Shown here: positions 24,682-32,525 of the stretch, piece by piece
Layout of the letters: each line of letters opens with the position of its first letter
Position numbering within the stretch: the stretch's first letter is position 1
DNA from: CBFHOS01 sp965657645
GTDB lineage: Bacteria > Pseudomonadota > Alphaproteobacteria > Puniceispirillales > Puniceispirillaceae
Direction of reading: 5' to 3'
Assembly (NCBI GenBank): GCA_965657645.1
Contig: CBFHOS010000004.1
Span: forward strand, 39,665-103,664
DNA length: 64,000 bases
Made by a program: the position numbers and the translations under genes
The notes under the pieces: generated by a model
What the model was told of the DNA's origin: nothing
What the model saw: the letters and a program-made list of their open reading frames with translations, nothing else
Database searches by the model: none

Positions 24682-25436
24682 TACTCTGATGCCTCATCTG
24701 CCGGTAGGCCCGCGCTAGGTGGTGCGGTTGCTTTATGTGGCGTTGGTGTCTGCCGGTCTGTGCTTAACTGCCAGCCTTTGTTGCGGACGGTTTGTAGCAA
24801 GACGGGATAGCGCGGATCCTGTTCAAGCTTGCTACGCAAGCGTGCCACGGCAACATCAATAGAGCGGCCCTGCATGGTGCCATCCATTGCTGTGCTGATA
24901 TCCTGGCGCGATTGCACTTGATCGGGCTGGCTGGCGAAACAGCCGAGGAGCTTTTGCTCGGCGGTTGTGAGGTGAATGCGGGCGCCCGCTTTGGTTAGTT
25001 GCTGGGTGCCAAGATCAAAGCTGAAATCGCCAAAGGTGACAATGTCGCTGGTACCTGGTGTCGGGACAGCAGATGTTCGTGCCAGAATACTCTTGATCCG
25101 CAAGACCAGCTCGCGCGGTTCAAAGGGCTTTGACATATAGTCATCGGCCCCACTTTCCAGTCCCTCAATGCGGTTTTCCGTTTCCGACATGGCGGTCAGA
25201 AACAACGCTGGAACAGGATTTTCTTGGCGCAGGGATGTGAGAAATTCTAGTCCGGTTTCACCCGGCATCATCACATCGATGATTAGCAAATCAAAAACCA
25301 GCCCCGTTAATATGGTGCGGGCATCGGCGGCCGAGCCGACATCGGTTACGCGAAAGCCGCTTTCTTCGAGAAAACGGCGCAACAATAGGCGCAATCTTTC
25401 ATCATCATCTATGACTAGGATGTGATGTTGGGTCAC
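24681..25436 (-). CDS. OmpR-family response regulator
   Basis: A 251-residue regulator with receiver and winged-helix output domains. Receiver residues are D11-D12, the phosphoacceptor D54 in L-I-I-D-V-M-M-P-G-E, and the lysine of Y-M-S-K-P-F-E-P-R-E-L. The C-terminal half (from about 135) has the OmpR/PhoB DNA-binding pattern with R-S-I-D-V-A-V-A-R-L-R-S-K-L-E. Its Pro/Ala-rich tail is not conserved. It overlaps the MarR gene upstream by ATGA and the kinase downstream by TAATG, making a tight three-gene unit. Confidence 0.95.
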   Translation of the reverse strand: MTQHHILVIDDDERLRLLLRRFLEESGFRVTDVGSAADARTILTGLVFDLLIIDVMMPGETGLEFLTSLRQENPVPALFLTAMSETENRIEGLESGADDYMSKPFEPRELVLRIKSILARTSAVPTPGTSDIVTFGDFSFDLGTQQLTKAGARIHLTTAEQKLLGCFASQPDQVQSRQDISTAMDGTMQGRSIDVAVARLRSKLEQDPRYPVLLQTVRNKGWQLSTDRQTPTPHKATAPPSAGLPADEASE

Positions 25437-25942
25437 GGCGCCCTCTGGCGTTGTTGCTGACCTGTCTCATCGGCTTGGCGGCGGGTTTCCGCATCGAGCA
25501 GGCCGCGCAGAACATCCTGAAATCCTTGCACCGCAGACACGCCTGCCTCGCGGTAAGCGGCGGCAAACCGTTTACCTTGCAACGCGGTTAGACGGTTTTC
25601 TAGGGCCATACCGGTTTCGGTCAGGAATAATAGCCGTTGCCGTCGGTCATCTGGTCCTTGTTGTTGCACCACATAATCGTTTTCTACCAATGATGATAGG
25701 ACCCGCGACAGGCTCTGCTTGGTGATCTTCAAAATCCCCAGCAGGTCACTCACGGTGATGCCCGGATTACGACCAATAAAATAGATCGCCCGATGATGAG
25801 CACGGCCCATATCCTGCTCCAAAAGCAGGGAATCTGCCTCGCCAGTAAAGTCTCTGTAAGCAAAGAACATCAGCTCTATACCGCGGCGTAATTCTTCCTC
25901 GCGCAAGAAGAGCGCCGTAGAAACTGGTTTTATGTCAGCCAT
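25433..25942 (-). CDS. MarR-family transcriptional regulator
   Basis: A 169-residue winged-helix protein. It has the MarR layout: an N-terminal helix (R-E-E-E-L-R-R-G-I-E-L-M-F-F-A), the recognition region L-L-G-I-L-K-I-T-K-Q-S-L-S-R-V-L-S-S-L-V, and the wing V-V-Q-Q-Q-G-P-D-D-R-R-Q-R-L-L-F-L-T. It is the first gene of the MarR/OmpR/EnvZ unit. A GTG at 25981 would add 13 residues but overlaps the opposing upstream region; the ATG at 25942 gives the usual length. Neither has a strong ribosome site. Confidence 0.9.
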   Translation of the reverse strand: MADIKPVSTALFLREEELRRGIELMFFAYRDFTGEADSLLLEQDMGRAHHRAIYFIGRNPGITVSDLLGILKITKQSLSRVLSSLVENDYVVQQQGPDDRRQRLLFLTETGMALENRLTALQGKRFAAAYREAGVSAVQGFQDVLRGLLDAETRRQADETGQQQRQRAP

Positions 25943-26053
25943 GTTGACCAATAATCCATTGTGATGATAGGGTGATTGCACCCTAGCATAATACGTCCGT
26001 TTTGGAACTATTCAAACATTTATCTGGTAGTGAATTTCACTGGAGAAAAGATT

Positions 26054-26941
26054 ATGGCCCTAATCCCGTTCGATGACCGCGATGGTAGCATCTATCTAAA
26101 TGGAGAGATCATTCCATGGCGTGATGCAAAGACACATACGTTAAGCCATGGCTTGCATTATGCTAGTTTGGTCTTTGAGGGTGAGCGCGCCTATTCGGGC
26201 ACTATTTTTGAGAGCCGTCTGCATACAGAGCGGTTGCGTGCGTCATGTAAGTTCCTCGATTTTGATATCCCTATCAGCGATGAAGAAATCGAAGCGGCGA
26301 AACAGGCTGTACTTGAAGCCAACGGGATTGTTGATGGTTATATCCGTGCCTTTTGCTGGCGCGGGTCTGAAATGATGGCGATTTCGGCACAGCACACAAC
26401 AACGCATGTGGCAATCGCCGCGTGGGAATGGCCGAGCTATTTCGATCCGGAAACAAAGATGAAGGGCATCACCCTTGATGTTGCGGATTGGAAGCGTCCG
26501 TCACCGGAATCGGCGCCGGTTCATGCCAAGGCGGCCGGTCTTTATATGATTTGTACATTGTCAAAACATGCGGCGGAAAAGAAAGGCTTTCAGGATGCGC
26601 TGATGCTTGATTACCGCGGCTATATTGCCGAGGCCACAGGTGCCAATGTGTTCTTTGTTGATGATGAGGGCGTTATTCACACGCCAATCGCTGATTGCTT
26701 TTTGAACGGGATCACCCGCCAAACGGTGAGCAAATTGGCAAAGTCGTTACAGATGAAGGTTGTGGAGCGTCATATCAAGCCAGAAGAAATGGCCAATATG
26801 AAAGAGTGCTTCTTAACGGGAACCGCCGCCGAGGTGACGCCTGTATCGCGCATTGGTGATTATGAATTTACCCCGGCAGAAACTTCACGCAGTCTGGTTG
26901 ACGGCTATGAGGATTTGGTGCGGGGCCGCATCAGCCTATAG
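26054..26941 (+). CDS. ilvE: Branched-chain amino acid aminotransferase
   Basis: A 295-residue class IV PLP aminotransferase that makes valine, leucine and isoleucine from their 2-oxo acids. It begins I-P-F-D-D-R-D-G-S-I-Y-L-N-G and contains H-T-L-S-H-G-L-H-Y-A-S-L-V-F-E-G-E-R. The PLP lysine lies in H-A-K-A-A-G-L-Y, and the E-A-T-G-A-N-V-F-F-V and F-L-T-G-T-A-A-E-V-T-P motifs follow. I chose the ATG at 26054 because GGAG lies upstream and the family N-terminus starts there. It is divergent from the MarR unit. Confidence 0.95.
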   Translation: MALIPFDDRDGSIYLNGEIIPWRDAKTHTLSHGLHYASLVFEGERAYSGTIFESRLHTERLRASCKFLDFDIPISDEEIEAAKQAVLEANGIVDGYIRAFCWRGSEMMAISAQHTTTHVAIAAWEWPSYFDPETKMKGITLDVADWKRPSPESAPVHAKAAGLYMICTLSKHAAEKKGFQDALMLDYRGYIAEATGANVFFVDDEGVIHTPIADCFLNGITRQTVSKLAKSLQMKVVERHIKPEEMANMKECFLTGTAAEVTPVSRIGDYEFTPAETSRSLVDGYEDLVRGRISL

Positions 26942-26955
26942 GTTTTGGGCATAAT

Positions 26956-27429
26956 TTAAGAAGTGGGCGTGTCTGGTCGCGCCCATTTTTTGCGGGCGGT
27001 ATCATCACTATCGCGGGCATCAACCCATGTCGTGACACCGCCGCGCTCCTCCGCCTTCCAAAATGGCGCGTCTGTTTTTAGAAAATCCATAATGAATTGG
27101 GCGGCGTCAAAAGCGTCTTGGCGATGCGCCGCCGCCGCCGCAACCATTACAATCTGGTCATCTGGCAATAGCCGACCAACCCGATGAATAATGGTGACAC
27201 CTGATAGCGGCCAGCGTTGACGCGCCGCGGCTTCGATCGCCTCGATCTCGCTCTCGGTCATGCCGGGATAATGTTCCAGCGTCATCGCCTCTATGGTTTC
27301 GGCCGCGTCATCGGTACTTTGCGAGCGAACAGTCCCCACAAATAACGCGATCGCGCCAACTGACGCATTCTGCAAAGCGCGGCTTTCACGGCTTATGTCA
27401 AAATCTTCGTTTTGGATTGTCACCGACAT
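26956..27429 (-). CDS. moaE: Molybdopterin synthase catalytic subunit MoaE
   Basis: A 157-residue MoaE. With MoaD it inserts two sulfurs into cyclic pyranopterin monophosphate to make molybdopterin. Family motifs: G-A-I-A-L-F-V-G-T-V-R near 25-35, M-T-L-E-H-Y-P-G-M-T, H-R-V-G-R-L-L-P, and the catalytic end F-K-T-D-A-P-F-W-K-A-E. The gene starts one base after the moaD stop codon, so the subunits are made together. It ends the uvrC-pgsA-mobB-moeA-moaD-moaE run. Confidence 0.95.
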   Translation of the reverse strand: MSVTIQNEDFDISRESRALQNASVGAIALFVGTVRSQSTDDAAETIEAMTLEHYPGMTESEIEAIEAAARQRWPLSGVTIIHRVGRLLPDDQIVMVAAAAAHRQDAFDAAQFIMDFLKTDAPFWKAEERGGVTTWVDARDSDDTARKKWARPDTPTS

Positions 27430-27430
27430 A

Positions 27431-27697
27431 TCAGCCGCCCGTCACCGGAGGGAAAAAGGCAATCTCGTCACCAGAACTAACCGCCGTGCTAAGATCACCG
27501 TAAGTGCGGTTAACGGCAACGCGGACCGCCAGCATATCGGCAAGAGCAGTGGCATGACCGGGGGATTGCTTGGTCACAAAGGGTAGCAACTCCTCAACAT
27601 TGGTCACGCCCTCCGGCAAGGCGATAACCTCAGTCGATGTGCCAGTATGCTCGCGCATCCATGCAAAATATCTGATGGTGATGTCGTTGCTACTCAC
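27431..27697 (-). CDS. moaD: Molybdopterin synthase sulfur carrier subunit MoaD
   Basis: An 88-residue ubiquitin-like protein ending in F-F-P-P-V-T-G-G. The terminal Gly-Gly is the site that becomes a thiocarboxylate and donates sulfur within molybdopterin synthase. The N-terminal strand I-R-Y-F-A-W-M-R-E-H-T-G fits the family. The start overlaps the moeA stop in ATGA, and moaE follows after one base. The small MoaD/MoaE pair lies outside any moaA/moaC cluster in this window. Confidence 0.94.
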   Translation of the reverse strand: MSSNDITIRYFAWMREHTGTSTEVIALPEGVTNVEELLPFVTKQSPGHATALADMLAVRVAVNRTYGDLSTAVSSGDEIAFFPPVTGG

Positions 27698-28965
27698 AGC
27701 CCCGCCTCTCTAAATGGTATAAAGGTCAGATAGTCTCCCGCAGATACGCCGGTGTTTTCAACCGGAATTTCAACCAGCCCATCGGCGCCAGTTAGGGATG
27801 ATAAAACGCCCGCCCCGCGGCGGCCATATAATTGCATCGCCATAACACCATCATCACCAGCGGCGAGCTTTACCCGCAGATATTCAGCCCGTCCGGCATG
27901 TTTCTTGTGATCAAAATCAGCCCGCACCGCCACGCGCATAATGGGCGATGTTATGCCGCCCGCCATGGTAAAAAACGCCGGGGCCGCAATCAACCGATAG
28001 CAAACAAAGGCGGCAACCGGATTGCCCGGTAAACAGAATATGCGCTTGTCACCAACCGCACCCACCGCCATTGGCCGACCCGGTTTCATCGCCAATCGCC
28101 AGAATACCAGCGCGGCATCATTATTGCGGAGTGCTTGTTGGGTGTGATCTTCATCACCATCAGACGCACCGCCAGAGGAAATCACAATGTCACACGCGTC
28201 CAAGGCGGTTTTATAGGCGGCAGTGAGCGCCGCTAGATCATCGGCAATAATGCCGTAATCGTTCACAATATATCCATCGGCCCGCAACAGTGAGGCCAGC
28301 ATTGGCCGGTTTGAATCATAAACCTGCCCAATCGCGGCGGGGCTTGTTTGTCCGGTTCCATTCTCATCACCGGCATCAATAACCTCGTCACCCATTGATA
28401 ACAGACCAATGGTCAACCGTTTGCGAACCGTAATCTGAGCAATGCCAGCCGCCGCCGCGATGCCAAGATCCGCAGGGCCAAGACGTTTGCCAGCCGGAAT
28501 AATAGTCTCGCCAATAGCGATGTTTTCACCGGCGGGACGATTATTCGCCCCCGGCTTTAACGTTTTGTGGATTTGAACTTTTGTATCTGACCCAGCGTCA
28601 CCGAAGGCGGTACAATCCTCGTGCATGGCGACCGCATCAGGTCCGTTTGGCATGATCGCGCCGGTAAAAATATGCACAGCCTGTCCTGGCGCAATTGGCT
28701 TGTTGAAGGGATGGCCAGCGGCGGCGCGCCCAATAACTTCAAAATGATAATCCGGATTGTCTTGCAGAAAGGCTGTATGAATAGCATAGCCGTCAACCGC
28801 GGCATTCGCCGTGGCGGGTAGGTTGTTTTGGGCAATGATATCGGCGGCATTAATCCGGCCATCGGCGTCATCAAGCCTAATCAGTTCGGTTCCGGCAATC
28901 GATTTTGCCCCCGCAATCAGGCGGGAGCGGGCAAGATCAGGGGCGATGGTCGCAGGATGAGGCAT
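27694..28965 (-). CDS. moeA: Molybdopterin molybdenumtransferase MoeA
   Basis: A 423-residue MoeA that inserts molybdate into adenylylated molybdopterin. Motifs include N-A-A-V-D-G-Y-A-I, I-F-T-G-A-I-M-P, L-S-M-G-D-E-V, the substrate loop S-S-G-G-A-S-D-G-D-E-D, and C-L-P-G-N-P-V-A-A-F-V. Its start overlaps the mobB stop by one base (TAATG), and its stop overlaps moaD by four. The cofactor made here would serve MsrP encoded at 37.3 kb, among other molybdoenzymes. Confidence 0.95.
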   Translation of the reverse strand: MPHPATIAPDLARSRLIAGAKSIAGTELIRLDDADGRINAADIIAQNNLPATANAAVDGYAIHTAFLQDNPDYHFEVIGRAAAGHPFNKPIAPGQAVHIFTGAIMPNGPDAVAMHEDCTAFGDAGSDTKVQIHKTLKPGANNRPAGENIAIGETIIPAGKRLGPADLGIAAAAGIAQITVRKRLTIGLLSMGDEVIDAGDENGTGQTSPAAIGQVYDSNRPMLASLLRADGYIVNDYGIIADDLAALTAAYKTALDACDIVISSGGASDGDEDHTQQALRNNDAALVFWRLAMKPGRPMAVGAVGDKRIFCLPGNPVAAFVCYRLIAAPAFFTMAGGITSPIMRVAVRADFDHKKHAGRAEYLRVKLAAGDDGVMAMQLYGRRGAGVLSSLTGADGLVEIPVENTGVSAGDYLTFIPFREAGL

Positions 28966-29558
28966 TAGCCAACACCCGCGGCCGCACCGCTATAACCCGC
29001 AAGGCCGCAGATAAAATTGGCAATGGCCGGAATATCATTCAAGTCAAGATGGTGCGGTGCGGGACGGGATGCGCCGGCATCGGTTTCCGGGAGCTCAGAA
29101 TCGCTGGCAATGGCGATCACCCAATTATCGCCGGGATAGAGCAACGGGTTATCGGCGATGCTACGGTAGATCTCAATCTTTGGGATTGGCTCTTCTTTAA
29201 ATCCCTCGACAATAACGATGTCGCACGGCCGCAATGCGCCTAGCAAATGATCGAGTGTCGGGGCTTTGGATGGGGCATGTTCGGTGAACAGCACCGAGCG
29301 TTTTGTCGATGAAACCAGAACTTGATTAGCGCCCGCACTACGGTGACGGTGGCTATCTTTGCCCGGAATATCAGCATCAAAATTGTGATGCGCGTGCTTT
29401 ATAGTGGCGATTTCAATATCGCGGGAAGTCAATTCGGCGATTAGTTTTTCGGCAAGCGTGGTTTTGCCACTGCCCGACCATCCAGCCAATCCAATAACAA
29501 AGCGGTGCCGGTTGTAATTTGACAGGGGTGAGGGCGGCACCGCGTCAATTGGTGACAT
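28965..29558 (-). CDS. mobB: Molybdopterin-guanine dinucleotide biosynthesis adaptor MobB
   Basis: A 197-residue GTP-binding protein. The P-loop is G-W-S-G-S-G-K-T-T-L-A near the N-terminus, followed by T-I-K-H-A-H-H-N-F-D-A-D-I-P-G-K-D-S-H-R-H and D-I-V-I-V-E-G-F-K. MobB assists MobA in forming the guanine dinucleotide cofactor. The ATG at 29558 overlaps pgsA by 14 bases; a start at 29585 would overlap more. No mobA is in the window. Confidence 0.93.
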   Translation of the reverse strand: MSPIDAVPPSPLSNYNRHRFVIGLAGWSGSGKTTLAEKLIAELTSRDIEIATIKHAHHNFDADIPGKDSHRHRSAGANQVLVSSTKRSVLFTEHAPSKAPTLDHLLGALRPCDIVIVEGFKEEPIPKIEIYRSIADNPLLYPGDNWVIAIASDSELPETDAGASRPAPHHLDLNDIPAIANFICGLAGYSGAAAGVG

Positions 29559-30111
29559 GACGCACAGCCCCACTAACATACCCATAGCCGGTTATTATGG
29601 TCAGTATCGCCGCCATCCATAAGAGCCCAAGGCCAATTTCCAAAGCAAATGGGAAGCCGGGGAAACCAGGCGCGCCGATCAAAAATCCAATCGCCAGAAT
29701 TTGGAATGTGGTTTTCCATTTTGCGAGACCGGTAACAGGCGCGCTGAAACTCCGCTTGGCGAGGAACTCGCGCAGGCCTGAAATCATAAACTCACGAATG
29801 ATAATAACCAACGCCGGTGCCATGAACACCCAGCCGACAGTGGTGACATGCGCCAATGCAAGCAAGGCGCAGGCAATCAGCATTTTGTCAGCAATTGGGT
29901 CCAGCATCTCGCCAAAGGGCGAGACGACATTTAAGCGGCGTGCCATATAGCCATCAATGAAATCGGTGACACTGGCGGCGGTGTAGATATATAGGGCAAA
30001 TGCATAGCCGAAATCCGGCCGGTCAATCCAAATCAAGACCGCGATTACAGGTGCCATCAGGATGCGAATGATTGTCATCCAATTTGGTATAGCCTTGATC
30101 GAAAAGATCAT
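29545..30111 (-). CDS. pgsA: CDP-diacylglycerol-glycerol-3-phosphate 3-phosphatidyltransferase
   Basis: A 188-residue inner-membrane enzyme that makes phosphatidylglycerol phosphate, the first step to phosphatidylglycerol and cardiolipin. The CDP-alcohol phosphotransferase motif D-G-x2-A-R-x8-G-x3-D-x3-D is intact (D-G-Y-M-A-R to D-P-I-A-D). It begins I-P-N-W-M-T-I-I-R-I as is typical. Four to five membrane helices are predicted. It lies 88 bases downstream of uvrC, a pairing widespread in proteobacteria. Confidence 0.95.
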   Translation of the reverse strand: MIFSIKAIPNWMTIIRILMAPVIAVLIWIDRPDFGYAFALYIYTAASVTDFIDGYMARRLNVVSPFGEMLDPIADKMLIACALLALAHVTTVGWVFMAPALVIIIREFMISGLREFLAKRSFSAPVTGLAKWKTTFQILAIGFLIGAPGFPGFPFALEIGLGLLWMAAILTIITGYGYVSGAVRHVTN

Positions 30112-30199
30112 AGGTTGTTGGGCCTCCCAGCCAGAGCAATGCTGTTAAGTCTCGCATTAAATATCAAAACGAGATTGCCGTCCATTATGATACATGGCG

Positions 30200-32086
30200 C
30201 TACGAATGCCCACTATAAAACCAATCATAAATTTGTTGGGCGAATTTTTCTGAAATTCCCTCAACTGCCTGCAAATCCTTCAACCCAGCGGCAGATACGG
30301 CGCGGGCCGAGCCAAAATGCGCCAATAGCGCCTTTTTGCGTTTTGGGCCAATGCCCGGAACCGCATCCAGCGGAGAGGTTAATTCAGTCTTTTGGCGTTT
30401 TGCCCGATGGGTGCCAATCGCATAGCGGTGTGATTCATCACGCAATCTCTGGAGAAAATGCATCGCCGATGAATGTGGTGGCAGGGTAAAGCTGGTTCGC
30501 CCCCGAATGTGGAATTGCTCGCGCCCCGCATGCCGGTCAGGTCCTTTGGAAATTGCCACGACATCAATGTCGGTAATGCCAAGCTCGTCCATCACTTCAT
30601 TCACCGATGATAATTGCCCTTTGCCCCCATCAATCAGAATGAGATCAGGCCAATTGCCGGAGATGCGCTCTGGGTCCTCCTTTAACGCGCGTTCAAGGCG
30701 GCGGTGAAGCACCTGTCGCATCATCGCGAAATCATCGCCAAGTGTGGTTGAGTGTTTGCCCTCATCACGAATGTTAAAGCGCCGATACGCCGATTTGTTA
30801 AACCCTTCAGGCCCCGCAACGATCATGCCGCCAACTGCGTGTTTGCCCTGAATATGCGAGTTGTCATAAACCTCGACGCGCTCTGGAACCTTTGATAGGC
30901 CCAAGGTGTGCGCTAGCTCGGAAAGTAGTTTCTTTTGGGAGGCGGTATTGGCCAGATTGCGTGCCAGCGCTTCTTCGGCATTACGGCTAGCCATCACCGT
31001 TAGTTTGGTTCGGGGGCCGCGTTGGGGGCGGGACAATTTTACCGCGCGTCCTGCCTGTTCGCTCAATGCCTCGACCAATAGCTCTTTGTCGGCTGGCTCG
31101 TCCGACATGATGATTTCAACGGGTGGCTCTTTATCTTCGTAAAACTGGCCCAAAAAGGCACCGAGAATTTCGCCAGATGATGTTTCGCTATTATGGGTCA
31201 GGAAATAGGGGCGGTTGCCATAATTGGACCCCGACCGAATAAAGAAAATTTGAATGCAGGAACGTTCACCACTGCGGGCAAGGGCGACGATATCGGCATC
31301 GGGCAAGTTTGGCAGGTTGATGTCTTGGTTGGCCTGAATGCCGGTTAAGGCGCGAATACGATTGCGCCAGATCGCCGCCGTTTCAAATTCAAGAACCTCT
31401 GCTGCATCATGCATGCGTTTGGCATAATCCCGCTGGATCTCGGCCGAACCACCCGATAGAAACCGGCGGGCTTGGCCCATCTGTTTGTTGTATTCCGCCT
31501 TGGTCACGAGGCCAACACATGGCGCCGTGCAACGCTTGATCTGGTATTGAAGACAGGGACGGGTGCGGGTGCTAAAGACGCTGTCAGAACAGGTGCGTAG
31601 CATAAAGGCGCGGGCAAGGTCGGCCACCGTCCGGTTGACTGAACCAGCCGAGGCAAACGGGCCGAAATAATCACCCTTGCGGGTTTTGCGCCCCCGGTGC
31701 TTGGTCAATTGGCCAAATTCATGATCGGCAGTCAGCAGAATTTGCGGCAGGCTTTTGTCATCGCGCAGGAGAATATTGTAACGCGGCTTCATTTTTTTAA
31801 TCAGATTCGACTCAAGCAATAAGGCCTCAATCTCTGATTTGGTGACGATGACTTCTAGCTTTTCGGTCTCGCTCACCATCCGCATGATCCGGTTGGATAG
31901 GCGGTTGGGCTGGGTATAGCTGGTCACACGGCGGACCAGATTACGCGCCTTGCCAACATATAATACTTCGCCTTTGCCGTTCGTCATCCGATAGACGCCG
32001 GGATCGTTGGTCAGGGTCTTTAGCTGTTCTTTAAGATAGCCAATACCACGCCAAATATCAGGAGGAAGGTTTACAGTCTCGTCCAT
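30200..32086 (-). CDS. uvrC: Excinuclease ABC subunit C
   Basis: A 628-residue UvrC that makes both incisions in nucleotide excision repair. The N-terminal GIY-YIG domain shows G-V-Y-R-M and V-L-Y-V-G-K-A-R-N. A Cys-rich stretch (C-L-Q-Y-Q-I-K-R-C-T-A-P-C) and a UVR segment follow. The RNase H-like C-terminal nuclease is seen in E-V-Y-D-N-S-H-I-Q-G and L-I-L-I-D-G-G-K-G-Q-L, and the protein ends with helix-hairpin-helix repeats (I-G-P-K-R-K-K-A-L-L). It heads the operon with pgsA and the cofactor genes. No strong ribosome site precedes the ATG. Confidence 0.97.
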   Translation of the reverse strand: MDETVNLPPDIWRGIGYLKEQLKTLTNDPGVYRMTNGKGEVLYVGKARNLVRRVTSYTQPNRLSNRIMRMVSETEKLEVIVTKSEIEALLLESNLIKKMKPRYNILLRDDKSLPQILLTADHEFGQLTKHRGRKTRKGDYFGPFASAGSVNRTVADLARAFMLRTCSDSVFSTRTRPCLQYQIKRCTAPCVGLVTKAEYNKQMGQARRFLSGGSAEIQRDYAKRMHDAAEVLEFETAAIWRNRIRALTGIQANQDINLPNLPDADIVALARSGERSCIQIFFIRSGSNYGNRPYFLTHNSETSSGEILGAFLGQFYEDKEPPVEIIMSDEPADKELLVEALSEQAGRAVKLSRPQRGPRTKLTVMASRNAEEALARNLANTASQKKLLSELAHTLGLSKVPERVEVYDNSHIQGKHAVGGMIVAGPEGFNKSAYRRFNIRDEGKHSTTLGDDFAMMRQVLHRRLERALKEDPERISGNWPDLILIDGGKGQLSSVNEVMDELGITDIDVVAISKGPDRHAGREQFHIRGRTSFTLPPHSSAMHFLQRLRDESHRYAIGTHRAKRQKTELTSPLDAVPGIGPKRKKALLAHFGSARAVSAAGLKDLQAVEGISEKFAQQIYDWFYSGHS

Positions 32087-32525
32087 GTGCCGCGTAAAAT
32101 CTCTAGTGTAATTAGTCTGATATAGCCAATCTAGGCGGTTTCACCAGCTCTGGGTAGGGGCATATTGGCGCGATTGCGAATCAGCCGAATCGTTTGAAAA
32201 TGTGACGCCAAAAAACTATCCCAAACGCCTGTGGATAAATATGTGGATTAATCTGCTATTCCGGCGTGCAATGCCTGATTTAATAGGAAAATCTACGCAT
32301 TGCCTAATTTTTAGGCATATTTGAAATAGTTCATAAAAACAACATGTTAACTTTAATCAAGGGGAAAAATAGTGATTTTTGCGATAAAATCTAAAAAAAC
32401 ATTGCTGAATTGTGGCGAAAATAACCCGCTGTGCAAAACCCCACTTAAATAGCTTGATTAGGGATAAAGATTAGCCATTGTTTTTGTGCGTTTTTATCGA
32501 GCTGAACTAGCGTAGTGCAGGGCCA
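32087..32525. other. AT-rich intergenic region between uvrB and uvrC
   Basis: A 439-base gene-free stretch, AT-rich in its right half. It holds a perfect DnaA box in inverted orientation (TGTGGATAA, 32230-32238), a one-mismatch box (TGTGGATTA, 32242-32250), and the 12-mer TTGCGAATCAGC (32174-32185). The uvrC promoter must lie here but was not resolved by eye. Origin-like content is noted, without dnaA, gidA or other origin-linked genes nearby. Confidence 0.5.
32230..32250 (-). promoter_or_regulatory. Pair of DnaA-box sequences
   Basis: TGTGGATAA (32230-32238) is the exact reverse complement of TTATCCACA, and TGTGGATTA (32242-32250) differs from it by one base. The starts are 12 bases apart in the same orientation. 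AT-rich DNA follows to the right. Confidence 0.5.

Noticed and set aside
32087..32525. Definite chromosomal replication origin
   Set aside because: Only two DnaA boxes, no origin-linked genes, and no skew information; kept as a weaker finding.
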